DNA of 64,000 nt, from positions 62,001 through 126,000 of the forward strand of contig JAPYMA010000648.1 in the NCBI GenBank assembly GCA_035041965.1, read 5' to 3'. Below, in pieces: positions 53,442-64,000 of the stretch. The first letter of the stretch is position 1, and each line of letters starts with the position of its first letter. Under the pieces are notes generated by a model. That model did not search any database. It saw only the letters and a list, made by a program, of their open reading frames with translations, and was not told where the DNA came from. This DNA is from Anisakis pegreffii (taxonomy: Eukaryota > Nematoda > Chromadorea > Rhabditida > Anisakidae). Both the position numbers and the translations under genes were made by a program.

Positions 53442-54795
53442 TTATAACCCACAACCACATTCAATAACGAATTTTGCACAATCTTTTCCTTCGATCGGTT
53501 TCAACGCAATGTCCTTCAATTCGGCATAACCTCCGCTTTCGTATTCAATCAAAATACGTCCCTTTAGGTATGGAATTGCTGACGTCTCATTTATCACTTG
53601 ATCTGAACAGAATCTGATTCAAGGACAGTCTGCTCGAATATTTACTAGAACCTACTAAAAAAACTGTTTGACAATTACAAATATTTTTCATACATATCCT
53701 AATACTAATGCAGATTTTAGTGCGAGAATTATCAGTGGATACAAACCTGCAATGCAACGGCATTTACGTCCAGTCAATTTTTGAGCCACCAAACGAATTT
53801 CTTCATTAGCATTACTGATCAAAACTGGACACATTACACCAAAAACATCGATTCCTGACGCCTCTTTTGGACACTTCAATACTTCATTACGAGTGATTTG
53901 TTTTTCCAATCCTTTGTCCATCAGCACCATCTGAAGACCGAATGTTTAAATTTGTTGTTGAATAATTAATAGTAACTGCTTAACTACGGAAGATACACGA
54001 ATGCTCAACAACCAATCATACAGGTTCTCAAACTAGCCAGCAGGTAGGAGAAGGATATGCAAAACTCATCTGTCCAATATTCAAAACTGTCAACATGGGT
54101 AGATAAGTTGAAAATACACAAAATTGATGACGGCGGAAAGAAGTACTCTTCTCCAATTACTTGCCATTTGAATGAGTAATTTTTTGAAATAATGACCCAT
54201 TCAAATGAATGCAACATAATTACCTAATGAAACATAAATTGAAATAATAGACATTACATGTATTAAGTGATTATCTTCTGCACCCAACTTTAAGAACCAT
54301 GCCCTTTCATACTGCCCTTCAACGCACACAACATAGATACGTCCTATAAATCCTTGAATAAATATTGTGACGAAAAATGACATTATTCTATGGACTGATG
54401 ATATACCAGAATAGAGCCATAAAAGGTGTTGCACATGCAGTAGACTACCTCAAAGTTTCAGTTACTTGTTCAATTCACCCTATAATTTCGATTAAAACCT
54501 CACAAATATGCCATATCGTTCAATCAACAAAACACTTAATTTCAACCAAGAACCGAACCGTTCTGAAGCATATCAGTATCTGTAATTGACTGCAATTTGC
54601 CAGCATTACTGGAAAACAACTTGTCGATTTTTTTGCGCGTCTCAACACTTGTTTCTGGTATAACATACAAAAAGAAAGTCGACTGATTATTGCCACTGTC
54701 CATGATATGTCCAAGTCGTCCATCAAAATTGTCAGGTTTTATTTTTGGCACATCCATGATGTGCTCTTTCACGTTTCCTTCCAAAAACGGATACC
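53442..54795 (-). CDS. Second Tudor-domain protein (3' exons)
   Basis: Four exons join in phase: 54559-54795, 54258-54352, 53747-53930 and 53442-53602, with TAA at 53442-53444. The order of segments matches an extended Tudor module: an N-terminal part with DNFDGRLGHIMDSG and LYVIPETSVETRKKIDKLF, then the Tudor barrel GRIYVVCVEGQYERAWFLK, LIHMVLMDKG (in place of the usual FVDYG), then an SN-like second half containing CPVLISNANEEIRLVAQKL and EYESGGYAELKDI. Loss of the aromatic residues in the VLMDKG strand may weaken methyl-arginine binding (inference). The first exon listed begins mid-codon, so 5' exons are missing; a candidate lies near 55290-55400 (contains ISGVRAFLKKVSKYHDE). The gene ends 704 bp upstream of the start of the other Tudor gene on the same strand. 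Confidence 0.75.
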
Positions 54796-54799
54796 CTGC

Positions 54800-57675
54800 A
54801 ATCAAAAGCAACTGCTCGACTGCAAATATAAAAGCTGCTTAACAGCACAACGAAAGTCCAAAAGTCACATAAATGTAAAAAGGATCACAGTTTTACAGTC
54901 GCATCAATCATGAGCGATACGTTTTAAAACAACGTTTAATGAGTGGCGTCACAGCTGCAGATACACTCAACGCTAAAACCACAACTGGCTCTTTAGCGGC
55001 CAGCCCGCTATGATCCTTAAATCTCTATCGGAATTGATCGACGACAAAACAAGCCGTAAAACTATTACTGACATAACGCACATAACAACAACAACCAAAA
55101 TGATAACACTGACAATCGTATCAACATGCGCTATTGAATATCCATAAATAAACGGCTCAACAACACTGTTCGTTTTGCATAATCTTCGCTTCGAGATCAA
55201 CGAACGAATTTGAAAGTCGCATTTGCAAAATTCAACGCATTCACATGAGCACATAAGTAATATTCTGCACACCGCTAACAGACGTGCCCAATAACGTAGC
55301 CTACAGCTTCGGAACTTTCATCGTGATACTTCGAAACCTTCTTAAGAAACGCTCTGACACCCGATATCTGTTTATGATGGACGTGCTGTGCTTGCTAAAG
55401 GACTGTATGAAGATATCATAACGTGAGTGAGAAATCAATGCGACATCATTTTACCGTTGTGTAAGCCATTCATTGGCAATTTCGTTTATGATAACAAATC
55501 AAAAAACAATAAGTATCATTTTAAGATACCATTTAAAAGCACATCAAGAGTTGCATTACTAATTTTGATAATAAATTTGTGTAATCCTGCAGTTTGGTCT
55601 AACACGCACAGAACACGCGTCAGGCATGGCATGCATGAAGACATTGTGTTACAGCTCTCTTCACATATTAACAACTGCACTCTCGAACGAGGAGAAGCAT
55701 TTCAGCTGAAATTAATTCAATTTGAGTAACTAAGCATATACTCGCAGCTAACTGTGATCCATGCAACGATAAATAAACCAGTGATAAACAAATCAGTTCA
55801 CCTGAGGTGAAAAATATGTCAACTTCAAATTTATATTCACAGAAAGAAACGAATTTATACTCAAAACTGAAGAGTGTTGACCTATTGTGCAGTAAAAGTC
55901 GCATGCATACTAATACCAACTGAAATAAATCCGTACTGGACAGCACATACCGCTAGCTTGAATATGGTGGTGCTGATATTACTACCCTCTTGTGTACGGT
56001 AATCCATCAGATACAATGTATTGGAATGAGCCACTTAGCTATGTGAGATGGCTTCAGAAAATCGTTGATATTTCTTGCAGTGAATAAAATTGCTCGACAG
56101 CATAGATACGTCTCGTAAATCTTAGATACATATGAAATGCACTGATATTTTGATTGACGTGGTCTAAAATTTGATCAATACATCAACATCATTCTCAATG
56201 AAGCCTATTGCAAATATCGCAACTTTCCTCATTTCTTTAAGCAATAATGACCTCCTAGTTTATGCATGAGCTTGTAAATGTTTTGCGAAACCCTTTCTCA
56301 AATATAGAAGCGAAATTTGGCATCCTCATCAGAAACAAAACAGTGATCAGTTAGGAAAGATCCTTATTACAATCGCTTTTCATAAACCCAAATCAACGAA
56401 GACAATTTACGTATTCATTTAATCCAAAATTATAATTCATTGCGGATTTAGTCCTCTCTGCAATCAAAATGGAACCGCTGTGATTGATCGCCTACCTAGA
56501 AAAGCATATTGGAAACAAGAAAACAGCTCATTCATTGTAAAATGATTTGTCAGTTTGGAAGGAGTTATTTTCTTAGAACTTGAGTAGGTTGATAAGATGG
56601 GGTGGGGTGGTTGTTTTGTGATTTCATTCCACAACCTTCTCAATATATGAGTGCGATGCTCGCTGCTTTTCATCTCAGCACTGAGTTAGACGATACGATA
56701 AGATCCAAATGTCAGCTAGCTATTGCCAATTGTAGCCTTCTTTGTCCGATGAGATACCCAATTTTGCTAGGATCGAAATAGAACTGCAGTGGTTGAACTA
56801 TCGAGAATGCCATATTTGAAAAGGGAAAACAGATTATTCATTGAAAAATAGCTTCTCAGTTTGGCTGCAATTAATTTTCCAAAACTTTAGAAATTGGGCA
56901 GATGGGATGATAGTGTGAAGAATAACACCTTTTCTATGTATAGGTGCGATGATCACTGATTTCCACCATAAGTGACTGATACAGTCGATTCAATAAGATG
57001 CAAACAGTCCGTACTCTCAGATGAAATGGATAGAGTGTTGATGTTCTTAAAATAGAAAGAGAGAATGTAATCCGCGCCACTACCAGTTGATTGCGTTTCA
57101 TTTGTTTTAGTTGCTTGGTTATTTTTTCATTGTTGTCTCGTGTTTACTGCTGAGGCGATATTTTGTTGCTGAATGATCAAATGAAAATTTTTGACTGTTT
57201 AATGGCATAATGAGGTTTTTTTGCTGAGAAGTAAGCAGCGTGATTGCAATTTTTGAAAGATTCGAAAGTAGCGATCGGTGATAGCGATTGGCGGACTACT
57301 TTTGCTGATTAGCATTTTATCGAAAAGTACCGATACTTTTTCGGATAGCGGCATTTTCAGCGGGCCAATTATTTTTAGCTAACCAGCAGTACTTTTCCCA
57401 ACAAATTAGCAACTACGTACCAATGTGTGAGTTAAGTAATTATGTTCATGTGACTGATGCAATATTCGTTCGAGGTATTCTTGAATGAGCACTGCGAATA
57501 AAAAGTTTATTGTCAGCATGAATAGGTTTTACAAAGAAGAATTTTGAATCGAACAAAAAAATTATAGTTGCAGTTAACAAGGGTGCCATGTTTAATCTTA
57601 ACTCTCACAAGCATTGGCACTGTTCATTCACAGACTGGGATATTACTTTCAACTTTGCAGTGTTCTTCTTTGCAA
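54800..57675. other. 5' flank of second Tudor gene and intergenic DNA
   Basis: Apart from the possible exon near 55.3-55.4 kb I see no coding sequence. The interval 56460-57010 carries a diverged tandem duplication, listed separately. Confidence 0.35.
56460..57010. repeat. Diverged tandem duplication, about 330-bp period
   Basis: Two related copies follow each other. Both have aaaacag...ttattcattg(t/a)aaaa, then tctcagtttgg, then a gatggg(g/a)tg-rich word, and then a (t)gagtgcgatg or taggtgcgatg word followed by gatac(g/a)...aataagatgc/gataagatcc. The first copy starts at about 56505 and the second at about 56830. They have no shared open frame. The function is unknown. Confidence 0.5.
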
Positions 57676-60311
57676 TTACAACACTACCTCCGGTGGAGCT
57701 GGATAGGTATCTGAAAGAAGCGAATTCGTTTATCATTTCTAACTTCATTATAACTGTAAACAGCGAATAACAGGCTATTAATTTCCATTTTGTTGTGGGT
57801 AATAATCAATTGCAAAAATGATAAGGTCCTTTGATGACCGTAATTCCGAAACACCAACGGCAGGATATGTGGATATGACAATAGGTTTAGTTTCGATAAT
57901 GAGAGAACGTTTTGTAATGTACCTGGGCATTCATAATACTTGTTAATCTTTTTTGCATCCGTAGAAGACAGTCCCTGTCTATTTCCAATCTTCATCCCTG
58001 CTTGCTTTGGAACTATGGTATCTTCCCCGTTTTTACTGAATGCAGTGCTGCCGTAATGCATTAGGGAGTTATAGTCGTATGTGGTATTCAAAGCGTCGAT
58101 TACATTGATACCGTAGGAGTCGAAGTTATCTGAAAAGAACTCATTGTCAGAAGTATTTTGATGATGAAACATCTGAGATGAGATAATTATATCAGTGAGG
58201 GAACAAAGCTGAAATTTTAAATGAAACGATCGATAGATTACAGCTGAGGCAAATTGATTACAAACAGATGCAACAGCGAAGTCATTTTTATTACGCTTCA
58301 GATGGAGAACTTTTGTTTAATAGAAACCAAAGAGCTGTTTAAAAAACTAACTTTCAGTCCCAGGCTCGACATTATTGAGGTTAATTGTCACGTAATCATC
58401 TCTGTCTGTACGGCCTGAAGTTGATTCCATTCCACAAAGAACTTGTATCAAATTTTCAAACAGATTTCGAAAACTTTTAATTTACAGTTAGTTACAGTAG
58501 ATTCTTAATCAGTGAGCATTTACTATGAAAATTTGTATGGATGATCTAATTGCACGACGTGATTATGAATAAATAAATATGAATGAGAAGTTCTATATTA
58601 TAATTTTGAGTAGTTCAACGCCAAAGTTTAACTCTGCGTATTCATTTGCCGCTGTTCGTGAAATTTGCAGTTTGCTCACTTTAATCGTTCATGAAGTACT
58701 GCTAATAATTGTTTGATAAGTTTAGTTAAACAAGGTAAATTCGTCTTACTTTGCTCATGATAGAAACCAAGTGCATGCATCAATTCATGCATGACGATTC
58801 CCTTGAAGACACATCCAGTTCCAAGACTTAATGTTTGATTGCCACCTAAACTATTTTCTTATTAAGTATCGTTCTTGCTTGCATGTGCAAAATGTTCAAC
58901 ATACAATAAAGATCAGTTTTTTCAACAGTTTTGCAGATGAAAAACAGATTGCTGACCACGTCGAATCATAAATTTGAGGAATGATGTTTGTAAAAATTCA
59001 CCTATTTTACCCACCGACGACGAACACCCGTCACCTGATATAATTTCGACGTAATCCGTATCTTGATTTTCCTTTTCTTTGAATGTGATGCAAGTGTACG
59101 CTTCATAATCTTTCATAGCAGCAAGGATAACCTCTTTACTAAAGCGTTCAAGTGGAAGGAAATCGATTGATTAAGTTGTTAAAAAGACAAACCCCTCAAA
59201 TATGATTTCGGTGTCTATAAATATCCCTAAACAGCACATATATGTTTAAAAAGACGAAACTGTATTCGCGATCGTTTTGCATACTAGTGCAATACTTCAA
59301 CAATTCATATATTTTCTTTAAAATGTGTTCAAAATATTCACTCGTCTGGGGAAATGTTGGTCGAAATCGTATACACCACGATTCCATTTTCCCATCTTGC
59401 CTGGCGATTCTGAAGCGCATTTCCAAAGAAGGAACCCATTGAGCTCTTGAACGCATTATTTCCGTGTTTCAGGTACGGAGTTACTGAAATGAAAATAATG
59501 ATGTCTTTTCACTGATATTCATGAATGTCTCATGAAGTTGTTCAACCAATCAGTAGACGTTCTCGTTCCATGTTTGGACTTTGATCAATCGTATATGGAG
59601 GTTGATCATGTAAAGACGTGAAATATTTTTGAAAATTTCTCAGTTTATATTCCCAATGCGAACTCAATTACAAATATATTAATACTAACTGATGTCTCCT
59701 TCGAAGAGATATTCTGAGTACATTGCCTTTGAATCAGCTGGTGCTACGGCCATCTGCTTGTTATGAATGCGCTGCTGAAAATACAATATCACTGAGAAGA
59801 TGCTTGAATAAAGCACTTAAAGTTTCTGATTCATTGCTGTTGGCTGGAGTAATTCTTTCAGCTTCACTACATCCTATAGTCCCGAACACATCCTTTCAAA
59901 GAATTCTGATTTCAATTTAAATAATCAGCAGTAGGTTTGCTTACTGACCGATAAGCCCTCTCACTTCACTGCTATTTATATTTGCTCAACGATCATATCA
60001 ACCGATTATTTAGCAGATGATTCTTCAGCAAACTTTCTATTGTCACTCTCAAGGCTCGAATGAAATCTCAAAGTAACCATATCTCAAGTATTCATTAAGT
60101 ATTGTCTCTATCTCCATCGTCAATATTTCTCCGTAAAAACGTCATATTACATTTGCGCACATGACATAAATCCAATGAAAATATTGAAATTTGACTGATT
60201 GAGAAAAGGCCCAACTGAGCCACTTCAAAGGGAAATAACCTGATGAACAGCATCGATAACGAATGCGAGAAGGAGAACACAACAGCACAGAGAGGCGACA
60301 CCTTTAGCCAT
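57676..60311 (-). CDS. Secreted astacin metallopeptidase (M12A, NAS type)
   Basis: Eight exons join in phase throughout: 60240-60311 (ATG 60309-60311), 59690-59774, 59342-59483, 59002-59138, 58750-58845, 58352-58414, 57923-58129 and 57676-57710 (TAA 57676-57678), giving 278 residues. Exon 1 is a clean signal peptide ([13 protein letters not shown]). Exon 2 ends with FEGD (residues 48-51), the aspartate switch that blocks zinc in the proenzyme. The catalytic domain starts near [12 protein letters not shown] and has [12 protein letters not shown] at 165-176 (zinc ligands and base), the [10 protein letters not shown] segment, and the Met-turn SLMHY at 220-224. Four domain cysteines are visible (YTC, GDGC, GTGC, YEC), enough for the two conserved disulfides. 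Only about 10 residues follow, so there is no EGF, CUB or ShK domain. It is likely an extracellular digestive, hatching or moulting peptidase. A long inverted-repeat element ends about 80 bp upstream of the start codon. Confidence 0.93.
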
Positions 60312-60759
60312 GATCAAGTGTTAATGATAATCGTATTCTGCTTAACACTTTTATAGGCATTTCATTCCTTGTTTTTGCTTAGAACTATTGTTATCAACAA
60401 TTTGAACACCTGCGTGACTTATTTTCACTCGGGTAGAAACGAACAACTGATGTATAAATTTTGAAGGTTTGATCACTTCTCGTGAACTTTATCAATCGCG
60501 TCATAACTCGACTGAATGAAATAAATCGTTTAACCGAGTATTATTTGATCACCTACGCAAATAGTAATAATATTCAAATCTGCTGATGGGATAAACATTC
60601 CAATAACACAGTAATAACAGGTGGTTTTCGACTACACAACGAATTAAATTATAACACACATTTCCAACTGACACTAACAAATCACTTTTGAGATCACAAT
60701 AATAAAGATAAGAGAATGAATTGGAGTAAAAGTATAGGTAAAAATTAATGGTCATGATA

Positions 60760-60825
60760 GTAGTAATAATAATAATAATAGTAATAACAATAATAATAAT
60801 AAGAATAATAATAATATTATTATTA

Positions 60826-60878
<53 letters not shown>

Positions 60879-60900
60879 AGTGGTAATAATAATGTAAATA
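60760..60900. repeat. ATT/TTA microsatellite
   Basis: A run of taataataa-type units that switches to attattatt-type units in its middle, forming a local palindrome. It flanks the left end of the captured Tudor fragment. Confidence 0.9.
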
Positions 60901-60981
60901 ATTAGAACGATAATGATAATACGTTATAATGATGACCATAATCATATTATTACTATTAGAAATAAAAGTATTAATAATAAT

Positions 60982-62363
60982 ATTCGAGCTGCTTGCAAAC
61001 ATTGGCTTGAATAGTTGTCGTTTAGCTGATTATTCCAAGTGGCGAAATATGAAGCGATTGAATCGGTGTCCATGAATCGTGTCAAGGAAGAATGCTTTAT
61101 ATTGATGAATTTAGGTGCTATATGGAAGACGCAACATTTATAGTGAGCTACCAAGTATGGAAAATGTACGGTTGGAAGAGATGGTTGGGAAAGGGTGTTT
61201 AGTTCGTGTGAGTGTTGATGACGGTTCGAGATGCCTTTGTCGTGCGATTATTTGCAAATATTCGACGAGATTGAGAAGGTAGGGACCTTCATTATCACAT
61301 TCAACCATCCCGTTCATTTTCGACATACCAAGCATCTACTCCCAATTCAATGAATCTGTAGAAATTTTCTTGCTCAAACCACCACCGTAATTTGAAAGAA
61401 ATGCTGACGATATTCCACTTTTTGAATTTTGAAGTATTTGCCTCGTTGTGCCCACTCTTTAATATTTTGCTTTCACTCTTTAATTTACTTTAATATTTGC
61501 TCATTTGTTGTCATTTCCATTCTTTCATTCATTTTCCATTGGTTTTTATTAAAGTTGACGAATTTTAGAGCATCAGCGTATCTTGTGGATTTTGGCATAT
61601 TCAAATGGGCCAAAGGAGTTGATGTGATCGACATTTCAACGCTGAATGGGGTGCGTGAAATTGTGTGCGGTTGTCGGCTTTGTAATATCTCAAAACAACT
61701 TATTGCTGCATAGATTGAAAGGAAAATTTATCCATTGTTTTACTCGATTCAATTTAATGTTCGTTCATTTCTCAGAAAGATGGAGTGTTCAAAATATGGA
61801 TAGCAATGTTCCGTTGTTGTATAGACCCAACAGCACCAACGCGCATTGAGGTAATATTGGACTCTAATTTCATTGTGTTTACTATTTATGGTTTAATTTT
61901 CACAATTCAAGTGTTGAAATCTATTCCGAGAGCGTTTCTGCAGCGGTTCTGTTGAATTTATATGTTTGGTTCGAATCGGAATGTTTCAAAATGCATTCGA
62001 AAGTGAATTCACATTGATTAGTGAAATCAAAACAGATGAATTTATAAGTTACAAATATGTGTTCAATGATGACTTTCATTCGAGGATCTGATCAAAGGAA
62101 GTGAATACGTGATAACGATAATAGCACGACGTGCTGATGGTGTTTTTGTGGTGAAGATATCGTCGGTTGGAGAGGCGCTTTCATCGACATCCTTAAATCA
62201 AAGTACGTGCGATTTGATGAAAGTCATTCTGTTAGAAGCAAGTAATCATTTATATTTCAGGTGATATAATGCAGGATATGGTATCCAATGTGAACGATTT
62301 GGTTTCAACATCGCAGTGGAACGATGATCCAATTATGCGCAAACTCACAAATTCCTTCCCAAC
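60982..62363 (+). pseudogene. Duplicated fragment of the Tudor gene, inverted
   Basis: Reverse-complement copy of 50317-51706, nearly identical including introns. Exon equivalents on the plus strand are 61115-61278, 61569-61662, 61776-61850, 62085-62202 and 62261-62363 (truncated). All splice sites seen in the parent are kept. Differences include a short deletion near 62034 compared with the parent intron and a Glu-to-Asp change at about 62087. No parental start or stop codon is included. The last exon runs on in frame through the TTA repeat into a leucine-rich tail ending at a stop at 62455-62457. Introns show the copy was made from DNA, not RNA. Whether it is transcribed is unknown. Confidence 0.9.
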
Positions 62364-62695
62364 GTTATTATTATTATTATTATTGTTATTATCAATATTA
62401 TTAGTATTATTGTCATGGTTATTATTGTTATCGTTATTACTGCGATCTCGAAACTGATTTGTTAGTGTCAATCAGAAATGTGTGTTATAATCTGATTCGT
62501 TGTACAATCGAAAACCACCCATTATTACTGTGTTATTGGAACGTTTCTCCCACCACCAGAATTGACGATTTGCGTAGGTGATCAAATATTATTCGGTCAA
62601 ACGATTTATTCCATTCAGTCAACCTTCAAAATTTATACATTAGTTGTTCGCTTCTACCCGAGTGAAAATAAGTCACACAGGTGTTTGATAACATG

Positions 62696-64000
62696 TTATT
62701 GTATCAGCTGGCTCAATATAGGTGGACATCAGTGATCATCACACCTATACTTAGCAAAGGTGTTATGTTGTCACGTGACTTATTCAAAGTTAGCTTATTG
62801 TTAGTGAGCTCGCTCAAACATTAAACAAAAACCGCATTATGCACTAGTCACTACAAATACCCGCTGCATTGAAAAAAGTAACGTGCTGCCGAAAGAAGAA
62901 GATCCCCTACTAGCCGAATAGCGAACGACGCGCTACTCGTAGTGCTGTTTGATAACAACTGGAATAAAGTTTCAATGTTATCAAATGTGTTATGAGGAGA
63001 AATCTCTCAGGTGTTTGTGGTTACTCGCCGAAGCTTATCTATTAGCTAGTGTCATGATGGCATTCATACACTTCTGTGACGACATCATTACTTCCAATGC
63101 CAGTGCAGTTATTGTACGTCATTAGTGCTAATAAGGTACTTGGTAACTTCGAAAAATCCATTCAGATGGGATGTGAAGCATTATGGGTTTTCAGTTTGTT
63201 AACTGAGAGATATTTAAATACCATCAAATTTTAAAGTCATCACCTCTGTTCTTAACAGTCGACCACTTTCGAGAGCTTATATTTCAAGCCAGGGTTGAAC
63301 AGACAACCGGGGTTTGAACTGTGTATAGAGGTTCGACTTTTCTCTTGATCGCTAACACAAGGTCTTCTCAGGCCTGGAATGAGTTGATGTGTATGTTCCC
63401 AATGAGGTATTTTGGAAATAATAGTTTTGGGGTTTTACTGCGAAATTTTCTCATGGTATATAATTCGAGCGTTCACTTGACAACTTGAGGAATAGAAAGG
63501 CAGATAGCATTCTCCGGATTGCTCTCATACCTTGTGTAGACGGAGGCAAGACCTGAGTCAAGATTCACTTAACAATAGCTTGACTTGATCTCAAACTGAT
63601 TTTAAGTTGAACCGAAATGACTTCAGCTCGCTTGATTGTATTTCTTTTTCAACGTGTTCTTTTAAAATTTGTTCATGTTAGCTTATTTTGGATTGTTTGA
63701 TAGGATGTGAGCATTGAAATCTCGTGTTGATTTTAATATCTGTTTGATTGTTCTGTTGTTGTTGTTGTCTACGTGATTGTTTTGCACTGTTGTTGATGTG
63801 ATTATTTCATGTTTTCGTGCCTTCATCGCTCTGTTTGATGCTGTCGCGCCATGCATAATGAGAGGAAGTATTGCTAGGCATGATGTGATAGGATTCCATG
63901 ATTGAGAAAGGATCGCAAAGTGCCTAAAGAACCCCACAAAAACTATCCGCATGTCACATGATAAGGACATGGTCGAGTTTTAGGCTCTTGTCTAAACGTA
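62696..64000. other. No supported gene
   Basis: Short frames only. Two TTTGATAAC-type words in opposite orientation (about 62949 and 62980) repeat the motif found at the outer ends of the neighbouring inverted-repeat element, so a related small remnant may be here. Confidence 0.35.

Larger units (their letters stand above)
60391..62695. mobile_element. Inverted-repeat (Pack-type) element carrying a Tudor-gene fragment
   Basis: The left arm (about 60391-60700) and right arm (about 62430-62695) are imperfect reverse complements. Shared words include cacctgcgtgacttattttc against its complement near 62660, the acccgagtgaaaataagtca core, and the ttcgttgt...cgaaaaccacc segment near 60620-60660 and 62490-62520. 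Between them lie an ATT/TTA microsatellite (about 60760-60900), the 1.38-kb Tudor-gene copy (60982-62363) and a second TTA run (about 62364-62430). No transposase frame is present. A 9-kb-distant host-gene fragment held between terminal inverted repeats is the layout of Pack-MULE or Pack-TIR elements. I found no clear target-site duplication, so the outer ends are approximate and a non-transposon palindrome is not excluded. Confidence 0.65.

Noticed and set aside
54973..55272. 99-codon minus-strand frame with a hydrophobic membrane-like segment
   Set aside because: The hydrophobic run comes from GTT-rich DNA; no donor or acceptor links it in phase to the second Tudor gene.
60942..61335. Minus-strand frames identical to plus-strand frames at 51353-51767
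   Set aside because: They are antisense shadows of the duplicated Tudor exon; their identity reflects the DNA duplication, not a protein family.

Overview
This looks like a piece of a nematode nuclear genome. It is AT-rich, its genes have many short exons separated by introns of a few hundred bases or less, the splice acceptors are mostly of the TTTCAG type, and the recognisable proteins (separase, NEDD8-E1 subunit, astacin, Tudor proteins) fit a nematode. The phylum is an inference; no rRNA or mitochondrial marker is present. Almost every real protein is split over exons, so I rebuilt genes by reading both strands, joining exons at GT/AG sites and checking that reading phase was kept across each junction.

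Layout. 852-1476 is a foldback, Mutator-like miniature transposon with 9-bp target duplications. About 4.17-13.4 kb (minus) is a separase gene with its complete C-terminal protease domain. 18.67-23.73 kb (minus) encodes a probable transcription factor with two diverged Myb/zeste-like DNA-binding domains. 24-32 kb is mostly non-genic, with microsatellites and GC-rich dispersed repeats. 32.48-34.65 kb (plus) is a TFIIS-like gene that has the central domain but no zinc ribbon. 35.84-39.65 kb (minus) is a complete NAE1/ULA-1 gene, the regulatory half of the NEDD8 E1. 40.59-45.36 kb (minus) is a multi-exon gene I could not identify. 47.47-52.74 kb and 53.44-54.80+ kb (both minus, head to tail) are two Tudor-domain genes; the first has an N/S/G- and RG-rich tail. 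57.68-60.31 kb (minus) is a complete, minimal, secreted astacin metallopeptidase.

The most striking feature is at 60.39-62.69 kb. An imperfect long inverted-repeat element encloses a nearly identical, intron-containing 1.38-kb copy of the Tudor gene's middle exons (source 50317-51706), in opposite orientation and bounded by ATT/TTA microsatellites. It resembles a Pack-type gene-capturing transposon. It lies about 80 bp upstream of the astacin start codon. Because source and copy are inverted about 9 kb apart, they could also form double-stranded RNA.

The genes do not form one obvious pathway. The two Tudor genes may be a tandem pair or share an operon; the rest are housekeeping or developmental genes (chromosome segregation, neddylation, transcription, extracellular proteolysis).
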